Shown: positions 1 through 9,355, counted from the stretch's first letter. The stretch is 64,000 nt of DNA from CAVXWV01 sp963695415 (GCA_963695415.1 CAVOGL010000020.1:124001-188000); one strand, 5' to 3'. Notes: a model not told the origin generated them from the sequence alone. A program made the numbers and translations.

Positions 1-2245
1 CCACCAAAAAATTAATTGTGCAGTTGGGAGGCGGTTGTTCGAGATAATTCTTTACCATCATGGTGGCATACTGTGATAACAAGAAATTCCCAATTTCCTC
101 CACATTCCTGAATACAAGGTCAGGTATATTCTCATCTTTGCCGATGCTTCTTCGACGGTGGTCCAGGAATCGATTGAAATTCTCAAGGAAATCCTTGCGC
201 AAATCACTAGCAAATTGTTTTTCTGCTGCCAAAACCCTGCCACCCCGGGAATTGAACATGGTGCGGATGGTACTTTTTTCTGCGCGCCTGCCGCTACCAG
301 AATGATGGTGGTAAAGCAAGCTGATGGAAACATCCGCCGGACGGTCTTCCAGACGTTTGAGCCCACCCATTTTCTCAAGGATAAACGAAGCCAGAAAAGG
401 AATGGACAACTGCTCCTTGCCGTTCTGCCCGCGATAGACCAAACCATGGTCCACCAGCCACTGAATGGTGTCTTTATGCAGCAGATCACGCGGGTCCCCC
501 TGTTGGATGATTTCTCCCAACCTGGCGTGCGCATTCAGGTCGCCCATTGCCAGCGCAGGACCCAGGATTTGCACCTGCTCCTCTGAAATCACCGCCCTTG
601 CCAGGTGGTACAGGTCCACAGCGGCTTTATGTGGCAGAACTGAATACGTGTATTCGAAAAATTCGCGCAAAAGTTGGTCGATCAATTTCCTCGAATTCTC
701 AGCGATAGCCCTGAGTATGGCTCTGTTCCACCCTTCGCTAAGGATCTGGGGAGAGTTCAATACGACCCTCTTCATCCGGTTCAACATCAAGCTGCATCCC
801 AGGCTGATGGAGAACGGATGCACACCGGCGGTTTCATCGATGAAACGATGAAATTCCAGCGGAGCCAGATCAGTAACACCCATGTACCTCTGGTAAACCG
901 CATCTACCCAATCAGTACGTCCAGCCTCTGTAACTACACCCACAACCATGTGCTCCAGGGAGGCTGAAAATAATGGAGCTTCACGCGCTGCCAGAAGTAA
1001 AGGCTGCACGAACTGGTCTTCGCTTGGAGAAGCAAAAAAGAAACGCACCTTGTGTTGTGCAGCTTCTACGGCGTGATAAAACGAAAGCAATTCACTCTTG
1101 ATCTGGTATGTGCCAACTTCGGGAACAGCACCGGCAAATTGAGCCTGCGCCAGGGTTTCATCCAATGGGATGCCATCACACAGGAACACCAGCTCGAGGG
1201 AGTCGTCGGCTAAATCTGAGCACAATTCCAGGAAGCAGCCCGAATCCATATCTTCGCTGGCATATGCGTGGCGTAAACGGGCTCTCCTATCAGGATGCGC
1301 TTCATCACGCAGCATGGCGATGATGAGTTTACGGAAGAGAAAAGCATCATCCCCCACCGGGACATTTGATGTGAAATTCACCCTGAAAAACCTGCGCCCC
1401 TGCCCCAGGGTACTGCCAGGGATCTGGGATCGATAGTAAAGCTGGTCAAGGAGCATCCACTTGCCGGTACCTGCTCCTCCTGACAAAAGAAGGTGCTTCT
1501 TACCGGGAACCTGGTCTGTTAGCAGCCGTTCAAGCAACTCCATTTCAGCCTCACGGGCGAAGAAATCACGCGCCTGGCGCACTCTATCCTGAGGGTCGTA
1601 TGGAGTCCCCAGGATGGCATTCGCTTCCCGTAAGAAGTCTGTCACACGTCGGAAGTTTATATCTTCGTATGCGTTGGTCTGAGCTGGTCCCTCGAGGATA
1701 AGGATGACCTCTTTAAGGTTCCTCTCCTCTGCTAAAAACGTCTTAACCGCGCCGCAAACACTGCGTGCGGCAGTATTCATCGCCAGCATGGGTTTATCCA
1801 AACCAAATACCTGGACAGCCAGATTGCGTATGCCCATGCTTTCAGCTTTTTCCAGGCTTTGCACACAGGCTGCAGCGATCAGCTCCTCCAGGCTGCTGCC
1901 AGAAAAATCGTAATCCACAACGGCAGCATGAAAAATATATCGCGGCAGGGCGTGAATGCTTTCATTTGAGTTATCGCTGCCCTCACTGGTGAATTGGTGC
2001 AGATCGCTGACCACCACCGTTCCTGACTTCACCGGGCTTAGTTCTTGAGCCTGACGGGCAAATTCACCTCCAATCAACCTGTAAATAGCTGCCGGCAGTC
2101 CGGCAGACATGGTCAGGTAATTGTCACCGTTGATGACCAGCGCACCAGGTTTGGTCTGCTCAAGGATATTGAAAATATCACCATGCAAAACGGACACCTT
2201 GCTGGTGCCAAATTGAAAATCTGTCTTCAGGTGCTCCGGTATCAT
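1..2245 (-). CDS. Macro-domain STAND/AAA-type ATPase, C-terminus beyond window
   Basis: The frame is open from ATG at 2245 to the left edge, so at least 748 codons are visible and the C-terminus is missing. Residues about 15-195 resemble a macro (ADP-ribose-binding) domain: HGDI near the start, a VINGDN strand-loop, a GLPAAI helix start and the closing helix-strand pattern. A P-loop ATPase follows, with Walker A GGAGTGK (K262) and a Walker B-like strand LVFLCD (D357). Near residue 600, DTIQWLVDHGLVYR looks like the winged-helix segment that follows STAND ATPase modules. TAA lies two codons upstream of the ATG, which fixes the start. The gene begins 14 bp after the metacaspase gene, so the two are surely co-transcribed. 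Likely role (inference): sensor or regulator ATPase controlling the neighbouring protease. The missing C-terminus could carry sensor repeats. Confidence 0.8.
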   Translation of the reverse strand, partial: MIPEHLKTDFQFGTSKVSVLHGDIFNILEQTKPGALVINGDNYLTMSAGLPAAIYRLIGGEFARQAQELSPVKSGTVVVSDLHQFTSEGSDNSNESIHALPRYIFHAAVVDYDFSGSSLEELIAAACVQSLEKAESMGIRNLAVQVFGLDKPMLAMNTAARSVCGAVKTFLAEERNLKEVILILEGPAQTNAYEDINFRRVTDFLREANAILGTPYDPQDRVRQARDFFAREAEMELLERLLTDQVPGKKHLLLSGGAGTGKWMLLDQLYYRSQIPGSTLGQGRRFFRVNFTSNVPVGDDAFLFRKLIIAMLRDEAHPDRRARLRHAYASEDMDSGCFLELCSDLADDSLELVFLCDGIPLDETLAQAQFAGAVPEVGTYQIKSELLSFYHAVEAAQHKVRFFFASPSEDQFVQPLLLAAREAPLFSASLEHMVVGVVTEAGRTDWVDAVYQRYMGVTDLAPLEFHRFIDETAGVHPFSISLGCSLMLNRMKRVVLNSPQILSEGWNRAILRAIAENSRKLIDQLLREFFEYTYSVLPHKAAVDLYHLARAVISEEQVQILGPALAMGDLNAHARLGEIIQQGDPRDLLHKDTIQWLVDHGLVYRGQNGKEQLSIPFLASFILEKMGGLKRLEDRPADVSISLLYHHHSGSGRRAEKSTIRTMFNSRGGRVLAAEKQFASDLRKDFLENFNRFLDHRRRSIGKDENIPDLVFRNVEEIGNFLLSQYATMMVKNYLEQPPPNCTINFLV

Positions 2246-2259
2246 GAATTACCCCGGGA

Positions 2260-4356
2260 TCAGGATAAAGCTGAGAAAATCTTCAACTTACGCAGATCCT
2301 GCGGGCATTCCAGCTGTGGTGTTTGTGTGAACTGCTTCATTTTTTCGGTTGCCTCACGCATCATCTGTTCATAGGATAGGTTCCCATTTGCTTCGCGGAT
2401 GGCTTTTCCGAGAGCCCAGGTGAACGCACCCCGGTATGAACCCTCAATGAATGCGTCTGCCGATGTTTGTTCAGACCGGCACCCTGCAAGCAGGATGTGC
2501 TTATTCGTTTCCACCATCTGGAAGCGGTTCTGTCGAAAACGTTTGCGCAGCAGAGCGCGGATTTCATCGATTTTGTTCGCCCATTGATCCATTGGAATTG
2601 CTTTCAACATTTCGACCATTTCCCTGGCAATGTATGCTTCTTCGTCTTCCGCCAGTGCATCCTGTTTTTGAAGAATCAGGTCTTTTACCTCTGGAGGCGG
2701 GGGAATGTAACGTGACTTGAAATCTATGTTGCTGTCCAGCAAGTCCCTTTGGATGGTTCCACTATGGCAGCAGTCCGCCAAAAAGGTGAAATTTACCTTT
2801 TCAGGCACATTCTTAAACACCTCATAAAGATCATCGTCTGTGAAAGGTGATGACCACGAGTGGTCGTAGGGCACAATCACTTCGTCAAAGCTTTCTTGCT
2901 CGTCACCACTTTTATCATCCACCTGTGTCCCGTGGCTGGAGAAGGCAAAAATGCGCACATCCCCTCCGGCATAGTTGCTGAATAACCAGTTCAACTCCTC
3001 GCGGATTGCCTTACCTGTCGCTTTGGTATTCTCCAATGTGTGAATGTCTTCATCCTGGAAACCGTAAAATGTGCGTAAAATTTCACGCATATCCGTCGAA
3101 TCGTTGACACAACCGCGCAGCTTCCAGGCAGGATTCGGAAATTCATTCACACCAACCAGCAAGGCACGGCGCGAGGTGGGTTCGTTCCCGCGCGCCTCAG
3201 CTTCCACAATGGCGATAACGGGTTCTGGTTCCTTAATGGGCAAGCTGTCATCGATCTCGATTACGGCATTTTCATCTAATACGTCCAGGGACATGGCATG
3301 AGCACCCTTCTGCAGGCTGGTCCAGGTATAACCGTAAACATCCGCTTTAAAAGTTGTGCGGAACTGGCGCGTGGAGTCCGTCTCATTGGTCACCAGGAAC
3401 TCAATCTTTCGTCCGTCCTGCTTCGCAGCCTGGGCGATCCACACCAGGGTCTCCAGGTCAGGATTGTCATGCTTGCCATTGGCAGAGATCAAATAACGGT
3501 CAGCGGTGATTGTCTGGAAGAACTTGAGCGAGGCATTGCGCACGCTGCCGTGATGGGGCAGCTTGAGGATATCAACGTGGAAAGTCCCACCTGACTTCAA
3601 CAATTTTTGGGCACGCAGCCCCTGAAGCAGGTGATCGCCACGCCCATCCCCAGTCAGAAGCAGCTTCTTGCCATCGACTTCGACCAGGAACATAATACTG
3701 CTCATGTTTGGTACAGACTGGTCCAGCGCCCTGGGAGTAATGCCCTTTTCCAGCTCTTTTTTACGCTTTTCCAGCCATTTCATCCATTCCTTGCGTAATT
3801 TTTCCAGGTTTTTCTGGCGAGGACCCACAACGGTCAATTTCATGTTCCCCAATTGGATGGGTTCTTTATTTGTTTCAACGCTGAATAACTGTTCACTGCC
3901 CAGATCGGGATTAACTGGAACCCCTGACGCACCCGCCAGGGTGGTTAACCGATCTCCCTGGGCGATGCTGCGGTCTTTAGAGAGAACAAAATCAGCTTCA
4001 CGAGGCGCGAAAGCTCGTTCAGTCAGGTCAAACAGCTGTTCCTCTATGTCGCGGCCGACAATTTCATTAAACGAATTGTGCCACAAGCCTTGCACATCAA
4101 GCTCTACGCTTCCAGATTGCAGGTCTCCAAACAAATCGAGGAGACCATTTACATGGTCATCGTCCACATGGCTGAGCAGCACACGTTCGACGCTGCCCCG
4201 CGGTGCGACCTTCGTTTGCAGGAACCCACGCAGATGGTCATCGTAAACTCCACCTGGTCCACCATCGATCAGCATAAACGCTGTTTTCCCATCCGACAAA
4301 TACTCTAATACCAGGCAGTCACCTTCCTCAGCCTGGAGAACGTGCAATCGCAGCAT
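2260..4356 (-). CDS. Metallo-beta-lactamase fold fused to metacaspase-like protease
   Basis: A 698-residue two-domain protein. Residues 1-330 form a ComEC-type metallo-beta-lactamase domain: SHVDDDH (H63, D67, H68), LLLTGDG, and PHHGS (H268/H269), so the metal site appears intact. Residues about 395-690 form a peptidase C14 (caspase/metacaspase) domain: RRALLVGVN opening strand, catalytic His in SSHGTQ (H475) and catalytic Cys in ADCCHSG (C530), then a p10-like part (HILLAGCRSEQ). There is no signal peptide or membrane segment, so it should be cytoplasmic. AGGAGG lies 6 nt before the ATG and a consensus promoter lies just upstream. It is first in an operon with the macro-STAND ATPase. Caspase effectors paired with STAND ATPases are known from bacterial conflict systems; this domain combination as an immune module is my inference. 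Confidence 0.88.
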   Translation of the reverse strand: MLRLHVLQAEEGDCLVLEYLSDGKTAFMLIDGGPGGVYDDHLRGFLQTKVAPRGSVERVLLSHVDDDHVNGLLDLFGDLQSGSVELDVQGLWHNSFNEIVGRDIEEQLFDLTERAFAPREADFVLSKDRSIAQGDRLTTLAGASGVPVNPDLGSEQLFSVETNKEPIQLGNMKLTVVGPRQKNLEKLRKEWMKWLEKRKKELEKGITPRALDQSVPNMSSIMFLVEVDGKKLLLTGDGRGDHLLQGLRAQKLLKSGGTFHVDILKLPHHGSVRNASLKFFQTITADRYLISANGKHDNPDLETLVWIAQAAKQDGRKIEFLVTNETDSTRQFRTTFKADVYGYTWTSLQKGAHAMSLDVLDENAVIEIDDSLPIKEPEPVIAIVEAEARGNEPTSRRALLVGVNEFPNPAWKLRGCVNDSTDMREILRTFYGFQDEDIHTLENTKATGKAIREELNWLFSNYAGGDVRIFAFSSHGTQVDDKSGDEQESFDEVIVPYDHSWSSPFTDDDLYEVFKNVPEKVNFTFLADCCHSGTIQRDLLDSNIDFKSRYIPPPPEVKDLILQKQDALAEDEEAYIAREMVEMLKAIPMDQWANKIDEIRALLRKRFRQNRFQMVETNKHILLAGCRSEQTSADAFIEGSYRGAFTWALGKAIREANGNLSYEQMMREATEKMKQFTQTPQLECPQDLRKLKIFSALS

Positions 4357-4364
4357 GGTTTCCT

Positions 4365-4425
4365 CCTATAATATTTTGAACGGGTGTAACTGACTATATT
4401 ATAGGATAAAAAAGGTATAAGTCAA
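4365..4425 (-). promoter_or_regulatory. Sigma-70 promoter and overlapping inverted repeat of the metacaspase operon
   Basis: On the minus strand TTGACT (4420-4425) and TATAAT (4398-4403) are separated by 16 bp, close to consensus. A perfect 10-bp inverted repeat, CCTATAATAT at 4365-4374 and ATATTATAGG at 4396-4405 (plus-strand reading), has one arm over the -10 box and the other beside the ribosome-binding site. That is the expected position for a dimeric repressor operator. No regulator gene adjoins it. Confidence 0.7.
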
Positions 4426-4438
4426 CGAAATAATTTAT

Positions 4439-4473
4439 CAAACCCTAAGGGTTGTGAAAACCCTTAGGGTTTG
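4439..4473 (-). terminator. Long hairpin after the glycyl radical enzyme gene
   Basis: A 15-bp perfect stem (AAACCCTAAGGGTT and its complement, closed by a C-G pair) with loop GTGAA begins 3 nt after the stop codon. The sequence after it on the minus strand is AT-rich but has no clean T run, so it may act as terminator or mRNA stabiliser. Its core ACCCTTAGGGT recurs at another 3' end near 24353. Confidence 0.65.
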
Positions 4474-4476
4474 GTC

Positions 4477-6627
4477 TTAGTTCCCCAAAAACCTGTCGAC
4501 GATTTGCTGTCTGTATTCTGGTGAGAGAGAGTGGAAGTAAGCGCTGTAACCGGTGACACGAACCACCAGATCCGGGTATTTGCTCGGGTCGGCATGCGCT
4601 TCGAGGATTTGTTCCTTGGAGACCACGTTCAGGTTGATCAAAGTGCCCCCCATCGCATTGTGGGTCAGGATGAGAGCTTCCAAAGCCTCCAACCCGCCTA
4701 TCTCCTCCATCAGGTGACTGTCGACGTCCAGCTGCAAGGGAGCGCTGTTGCCCCAACCGGGCTGCGTCAATGCAACGGCGTTCGCCTTTGAAGTCGGAGC
4801 CGCACCACCGTCACGTGAAAAACCAGGGTCCGGGTTTGTACTGTGAGCGAACATCTCACCCGCACGTCGTCCGTTGGGTGTTGCGCCTAACCTTTTGCCA
4901 AGGTGAACCACATCACCATGTGAGAATAAACCCGGGATGACGTTATAACCGCCTTTCGTCGGTGTAGATTTGACCAAATTCGAATACGTTTCAGCGATGC
5001 GTTCCGCCCAATAATCTCCGCGGCTGCCACCAGCTCCATAGCGTTCGCTGGTACGCAGCATCAATCGCACCCTCTCCACTCCCTCAAAATTATTTTTCAT
5101 GTGTTCAAGGAGTTCGCCAAGGGTCAGCCGTTTTTCAATAAACACACGTTGTTCGATGGCAGCGAACGAATCTGCGACCGTAGCCAGACCAACCCCGTCA
5201 ACAGCGATGTTGACAATATCCACGCCTCCCTCAGAAACGTCCAGGCCGCGTTCGATCGGACCATGGCAGAACAAGTTAAGCACAATTTCCGGGAAGTTGC
5301 TGGAATGGTGTGCCATGTGCCAGTCAAATCCTTCTTTCATCGTATCGATGGAAATACCCAGGTGGTGCACATAACGCTCCCAAATTGTCTCAATCGAATC
5401 AACCACTGCGCCTTCTGCCATCAATTCATCGAGCGATATCAACAATGGTGTGATGATGCACTGACGTGTGACGTCCTGTAAGCTGTACTCGATCCCGGGT
5501 AATGCAGTCCAGTTACAGCCCACCTTCGCACGCATGCGAGCCAGCGGCATCGGGAAACCGTTGCGCGAGAAGCCTTTATCCAGTCCGCCAGAGAGCGAGA
5601 AACTTGGTCCTGTTCCATCTTGAAGGTGATATTCGACTGTCCTTCGCAAGAGCTGCCTGTCCAATTCATCATGGACTCTCAATGCCAGATTTATGGGGAT
5701 GCGTAACCGGTGGACGGCTTCCAGGACCAAATAGGAGACAGGGCTGGATAAATCATGCCCATCCGGGGCAGGTCCTGCGATCTGGGAATAATGGGTATCA
5801 TTGATGAACAGGCTGGCGATGCACCAAATTGCATTATCATCATCATGAATTCCAGCTGCCTTATCGAACTCATAAAATGGTCGCAGCAATTCATCGAGCT
5901 GACCCAGTGCGCCGCCTGCTGCCCACATTCGATCTATCGATTGAAACCATGCCAGGAACTGGCATGCCTCTCGGAAAGTACGTGGTGGATTATCTACCAG
6001 CCACTCATTAATATCGGCAATTTCGAGCAAGTTCTGACGCAGTTCCAGGTTTTTCTCCTCGGCAGCCAATTCTCGGGCAAGGGATACATGCCTGCCAATC
6101 CAGGATTGTAAACCGAGTATAAGATCTTCTTCACCGTCATAAAAATCTGTGTTTACCGGGTTGTTAAACCCGCGAAAATAACGGATTTTTTCGAGAATAC
6201 CACCCCATCCTGATTCTAACCCGATGCGCATGTCCGGTCCCAGGTGATTACACGCCCCTATCCCGGATGAGTAAATATGATATTTCTGGTGAATCGGGTA
6301 GAGGTGCACGGGTTTGTCTTCTGGTCGCCAACCACCCATACCCGGTACAGGTCCCACCCAGGCACCAGCCAGAGCGCTGTACGGATTGATAAAAACAGGA
6401 TGCACTTCCAGCCAGCGGCGGAAGTTTTCGCCCACACAGCGCACACCATAACTGCCGCCGTTTTCATGGTTACTCACCCGCTCAAACGGGATCGGGTCTT
6501 TCCAATAGATATAACCATGGTCATCAATGTTGTGGAAACCCTTGTTTTCGATCTTGATACGGTTTTGCTCAAGCTTCCATGCAGCAAGCGTGGAAATGTA
6601 GTCGTTGTAGTTGATATTTTTATTCAT
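4477..6627 (-). CDS. Glycyl radical enzyme (pyruvate formate-lyase family), unknown substrate
   Basis: The C-terminal glycyl loop RVTGYSAYF (G693 of 716) and a thiyl-site Cys in VGCNW (C371) mark an anaerobic glycyl radical enzyme. In characterised eliminases and decarboxylases (glycerol, hydroxyproline and choline enzymes; hydroxyphenylacetate decarboxylase) the Cys loop is GCVE-like, with an acid-base Glu two residues after Cys. Here the residue is Trp, so the reaction cannot be assigned and may be new. ATG at 6627 is preferred because AGGGA sits 7 nt upstream; an in-frame ATG at 6645 lacks a ribosome-binding site. The activase gene lies directly upstream, with 26 bp between, in the same operon. 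Confidence 0.9.
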   Translation of the reverse strand: MNKNINYNDYISTLAAWKLEQNRIKIENKGFHNIDDHGYIYWKDPIPFERVSNHENGGSYGVRCVGENFRRWLEVHPVFINPYSALAGAWVGPVPGMGGWRPEDKPVHLYPIHQKYHIYSSGIGACNHLGPDMRIGLESGWGGILEKIRYFRGFNNPVNTDFYDGEEDLILGLQSWIGRHVSLARELAAEEKNLELRQNLLEIADINEWLVDNPPRTFREACQFLAWFQSIDRMWAAGGALGQLDELLRPFYEFDKAAGIHDDDNAIWCIASLFINDTHYSQIAGPAPDGHDLSSPVSYLVLEAVHRLRIPINLALRVHDELDRQLLRRTVEYHLQDGTGPSFSLSGGLDKGFSRNGFPMPLARMRAKVGCNWTALPGIEYSLQDVTRQCIITPLLISLDELMAEGAVVDSIETIWERYVHHLGISIDTMKEGFDWHMAHHSSNFPEIVLNLFCHGPIERGLDVSEGGVDIVNIAVDGVGLATVADSFAAIEQRVFIEKRLTLGELLEHMKNNFEGVERVRLMLRTSERYGAGGSRGDYWAERIAETYSNLVKSTPTKGGYNVIPGLFSHGDVVHLGKRLGATPNGRRAGEMFAHSTNPDPGFSRDGGAAPTSKANAVALTQPGWGNSAPLQLDVDSHLMEEIGGLEALEALILTHNAMGGTLINLNVVSKEQILEAHADPSKYPDLVVRVTGYSAYFHSLSPEYRQQIVDRFLGN

Positions 6628-6653
6628 GTTATTTTCCCTAATCATAAAAGTCT

Positions 6654-7559
6654 TTAAATCATAATCCTTGCCGGTAAACCATGGCGGTTGAACGTTGCCC
6701 GGATTTCCTCCATGTCTTTTTGCGATGGAGGTACCAATTCCCTGGCTATATAGTCCAGACCCAGACTGGGATATTTCTCAGAGCCAAGTGTGTGAAAAGG
6801 CAGGAGCTCAATCCAGTTGACCGATGAGATCCCCGACAGATAATCGATAATTGCCTGAATTTCCTTTGTGGTGTCGTTTACCCCCGGGATGACTGGGATG
6901 CGGATCCAGATATTGTCGTGGCTGTTTGCCAGGTGCTTCAAGTTCTCGAGGATCCTGATATTACTCACGCCTGTCGCATGAATGTGTACTTGTTCATCCA
7001 GAGCCTTGATATCCACAAGAAAAAGGTCTGTAAAAGGCACAATCTCTTCGATCAGGGACCAGGGAACATTCAGAGCTGTGTCGACTGCTGTGTGATAACC
7101 TGATTGCTTACAGGCTGACAGGCATTCTTTTAGATATGGCTGTTGAAGCAGTGGTTCTCCTCCAGAAAAGGTGACACCTCCTTGACTGAATTCGTAGTAA
7201 GTTTTATCCCTCTCCACTATTGTGAGTACATCGTCCACGCTGTACTTCTTTCCACTTTGTTCCAGCGCACCAGAAAAACACTCTTCAACACAATCCATGC
7301 AATTGTTGCACAGATGGCGCAGGTACAAACGCTGGTTATCCTTAAGCAGCTGCGCATCATGCTGGCACACGTCAACGCACGCGCCGCAGGTGATGCATTT
7401 TTCAGGGAAAAATTGAATCTGAGGATCAGGCTCCCAGGCTTCAGGATTGTGGCACCAGAAACAGCGCAGGTTACAGCCCTTTAAAAAGATCGTAGTCCGG
7501 ATTCCCGGACCATCATGAATTGAAAAGCGCTGGATATTAAATATGGTACCGGTAAGCAT
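6654..7559 (-). CDS. Glycyl-radical enzyme activating protein (radical SAM)
   Basis: A 301-residue PflA-like activase. CNLRCFWC (CxxxCxxC) binds the SAM [4Fe-4S] cluster. It is followed by an inserted ferredoxin-like part with CITCGACVDVC and CNNCMDCVEEC, typical of activases of non-PFL glycyl radical enzymes, and by the GGVTFSGGEPLLQ motif. It should abstract hydrogen from the Gly of the enzyme encoded next to it to generate the catalytic radical, under anaerobic conditions. On the minus strand TATAAT (plus 7578-7583) lies about 20 nt before the ATG and no ribosome-binding site is seen, so the leader is very short. Near the family's usual length. Confidence 0.93.
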   Translation of the reverse strand: MLTGTIFNIQRFSIHDGPGIRTTIFLKGCNLRCFWCHNPEAWEPDPQIQFFPEKCITCGACVDVCQHDAQLLKDNQRLYLRHLCNNCMDCVEECFSGALEQSGKKYSVDDVLTIVERDKTYYEFSQGGVTFSGGEPLLQQPYLKECLSACKQSGYHTAVDTALNVPWSLIEEIVPFTDLFLVDIKALDEQVHIHATGVSNIRILENLKHLANSHDNIWIRIPVIPGVNDTTKEIQAIIDYLSGISSVNWIELLPFHTLGSEKYPSLGLDYIARELVPPSQKDMEEIRATFNRHGLPARIMI

Positions 7560-7598
7560 TTTTAAGAAACCCGCACAATTATAACAACAAACCTATTA

Positions 7599-9355
7599 CT
7601 AATGTCTCTCAGAATCCAATGGTTTTTTGCTCCTCAACTGGAAATATCCAGCCAGAAAGAACGGTGCCCAAATGACCCCAACTGTAAGTAAATGGATGAC
7701 GAATTTTGGGGTCTCTTTAGATAGGCGGTTAAACAGATAATTGTCGGAAATATTGGCAGTTAAAGCACCAAACCCCAACCATGGCAAAAGGGAAGAGGTC
7801 AACACACTTGCCGGGAGCAGTGCTGCCGGAGCCAGCACCCACAAGATATACCAGTGCTGGAACCAATATGCCCCGGCGATAAGGTAAAGGAGTCCTGTCA
7901 AGCTCAAAGCCATCCAGAACCTGCGCTCTTCCTCTAGCGGGAGTTGTTCTGATCTTCGCCAGCGGCGAGGAAGGTAATTCATAAGCCATGCACAAATCAA
8001 TAAAACCATTAGGAAGAAAAGCAGGTTTGGGAGACTAACCGAGAACATCCTGACCAGCTCTTTGTCCCATCCCCTGTGCAGGTAAAAATAAGCGTAAATA
8101 ACCCTCCAGATCGAGTTCGCCAGGTAGCGCGACCGCTCTTCGAGCATCTGCGGGAGGGTGTACCAGCCGCCAAAGGGCTGGTATAACAGCCAGGAAAGCC
8201 CGGTTCCGAATAAGGCAGCGCCACCAACTACCGTCAGGCTCCTCCTCCAGCCCCATTTGATCCATATCCAGGCAGCGAAGACAGGTACCCAGATCAGGGC
8301 GGTCAACTTGACATGCGCACTCAGAAGTAAAACAACCAGACCCAGGAAGGGGAAACTTCTCTGGACCAACCAGACTGCGAGGATAAGAAGCGCAATCATC
8401 AAGAAATCATTGTGCGCGCCCATCCCAGAGGAGATCAGGGTCACCGGGCTGAGCAGCCACACCCACACTGCTGCCAGGGGGAGCATCCTATTCTGCTGTT
8501 GTTTCGAAGGACCTGCCACGTTTGAGGCGGTGTCCGCTCCGGCGGTGTCCGCTCCGGCGGTGTCCGCCCCGGCGGTATCCGCCCCTTTCCCGTAAGTATG
8601 TCTTCTGACGATACTGAATACCAGCAGACCGCTGAATCCAGAGAGGAGCACAGCAGCAACACGATAATTGACCAGGTATAATGCCAGAAGACGACAGGAG
8701 TTTGAAACGAGCTCAGGGTTGCTGTCCTTCCCGGCAGGGCAGACAGGTTCCTCATCCAGCCACCAGCCCAGGACGCCTGCTTCCCAGCGGGTCAATCCGG
8801 ATATCGCCTGGCTGGTGAACTCCCACAACGGTCCGTAAGTGTCCACATTGCTGTGCCAGGCGACATAGCGAAAGAAAGCGGTCTTGCGGTAATCTTTGGG
8901 GATCTCAGCTAAAGGGTTAGCCGTCGATTCCGTCATCATCCTGCCGCGGAAGACGTAATCGAAGATATCATGGGATTCACCTGCAGGGGCTGAAAACATC
9001 AGGCTCATACTGCTTATTAACCAGGTCAAAACGATGATGAACAGCACCCATCGTGTAACCTTATTCCCTTCCTTGAATGACGCATTTTCGATGCTGGAGG
9101 GACTGGTCAGGGTCTTTATCCCGCTTGCATAGCAAAATGTAAGAATGAGGTATAAAACTGTCTGCACTCCCAGCCAGGGCAGACTGCCTCCAGCCATGCT
9201 GAACCAGGTCGCACGATGATCAAATAAGCTGGTGATTAGCGGGAATCGCCATGCCAGGATGAAGTAGCAGGCAATGGTCAGGATGGCGAAGAAGGCTAAT
9301 TCTAATAATCGGACGGGAAATAATTGGATCCTTCAACGAACCTAAAGGCTCCATT
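7599..9355 (-). CDS. Polytopic GT-C-type membrane glycosyltransferase, N-terminus frame-broken
   Basis: About 570 residues with many hydrophobic helices. Early on, HDIFDYVFRGR followed by NPL resembles the acidic first loop of polyprenol-phosphate-dependent GT-C transferases (GT87/DUF2029-like). The only long-frame ATG is at 9197, yet the frame stays open to 9332 and encodes another clear membrane helix (LLELAFFAILTIACYFILAW). An ATG at 9355 in a different frame overlaps the upstream stop by 14 nt. One indel near 9305-9325 would join them, so the true start is probably 9355 and the sequence here is broken. A cytoplasmic loop holds four copies of GADTA. It is last in an operon with a GT2 enzyme and a radical SAM protein, suggesting glycan or lipid glycosylation. 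Confidence 0.75.
8526..8585. repeat. Four 15-bp tandem repeats inside the GT-C gene
   Basis: GGCGGTGTCCGCTCC occurs four times head to tail (8526, 8541, 8556, 8571), the last two copies with single changes. It encodes (GADTA)4 in a soluble loop. The unit is a multiple of three, so copy-number slippage would change loop length without breaking the frame. Confidence 0.92.

Noticed and set aside
58..1436. Short open frames on both strands in the first 1.4 kb
   Set aside because: A single long minus-strand frame with coherent domain content covers the whole segment and runs off the edge.
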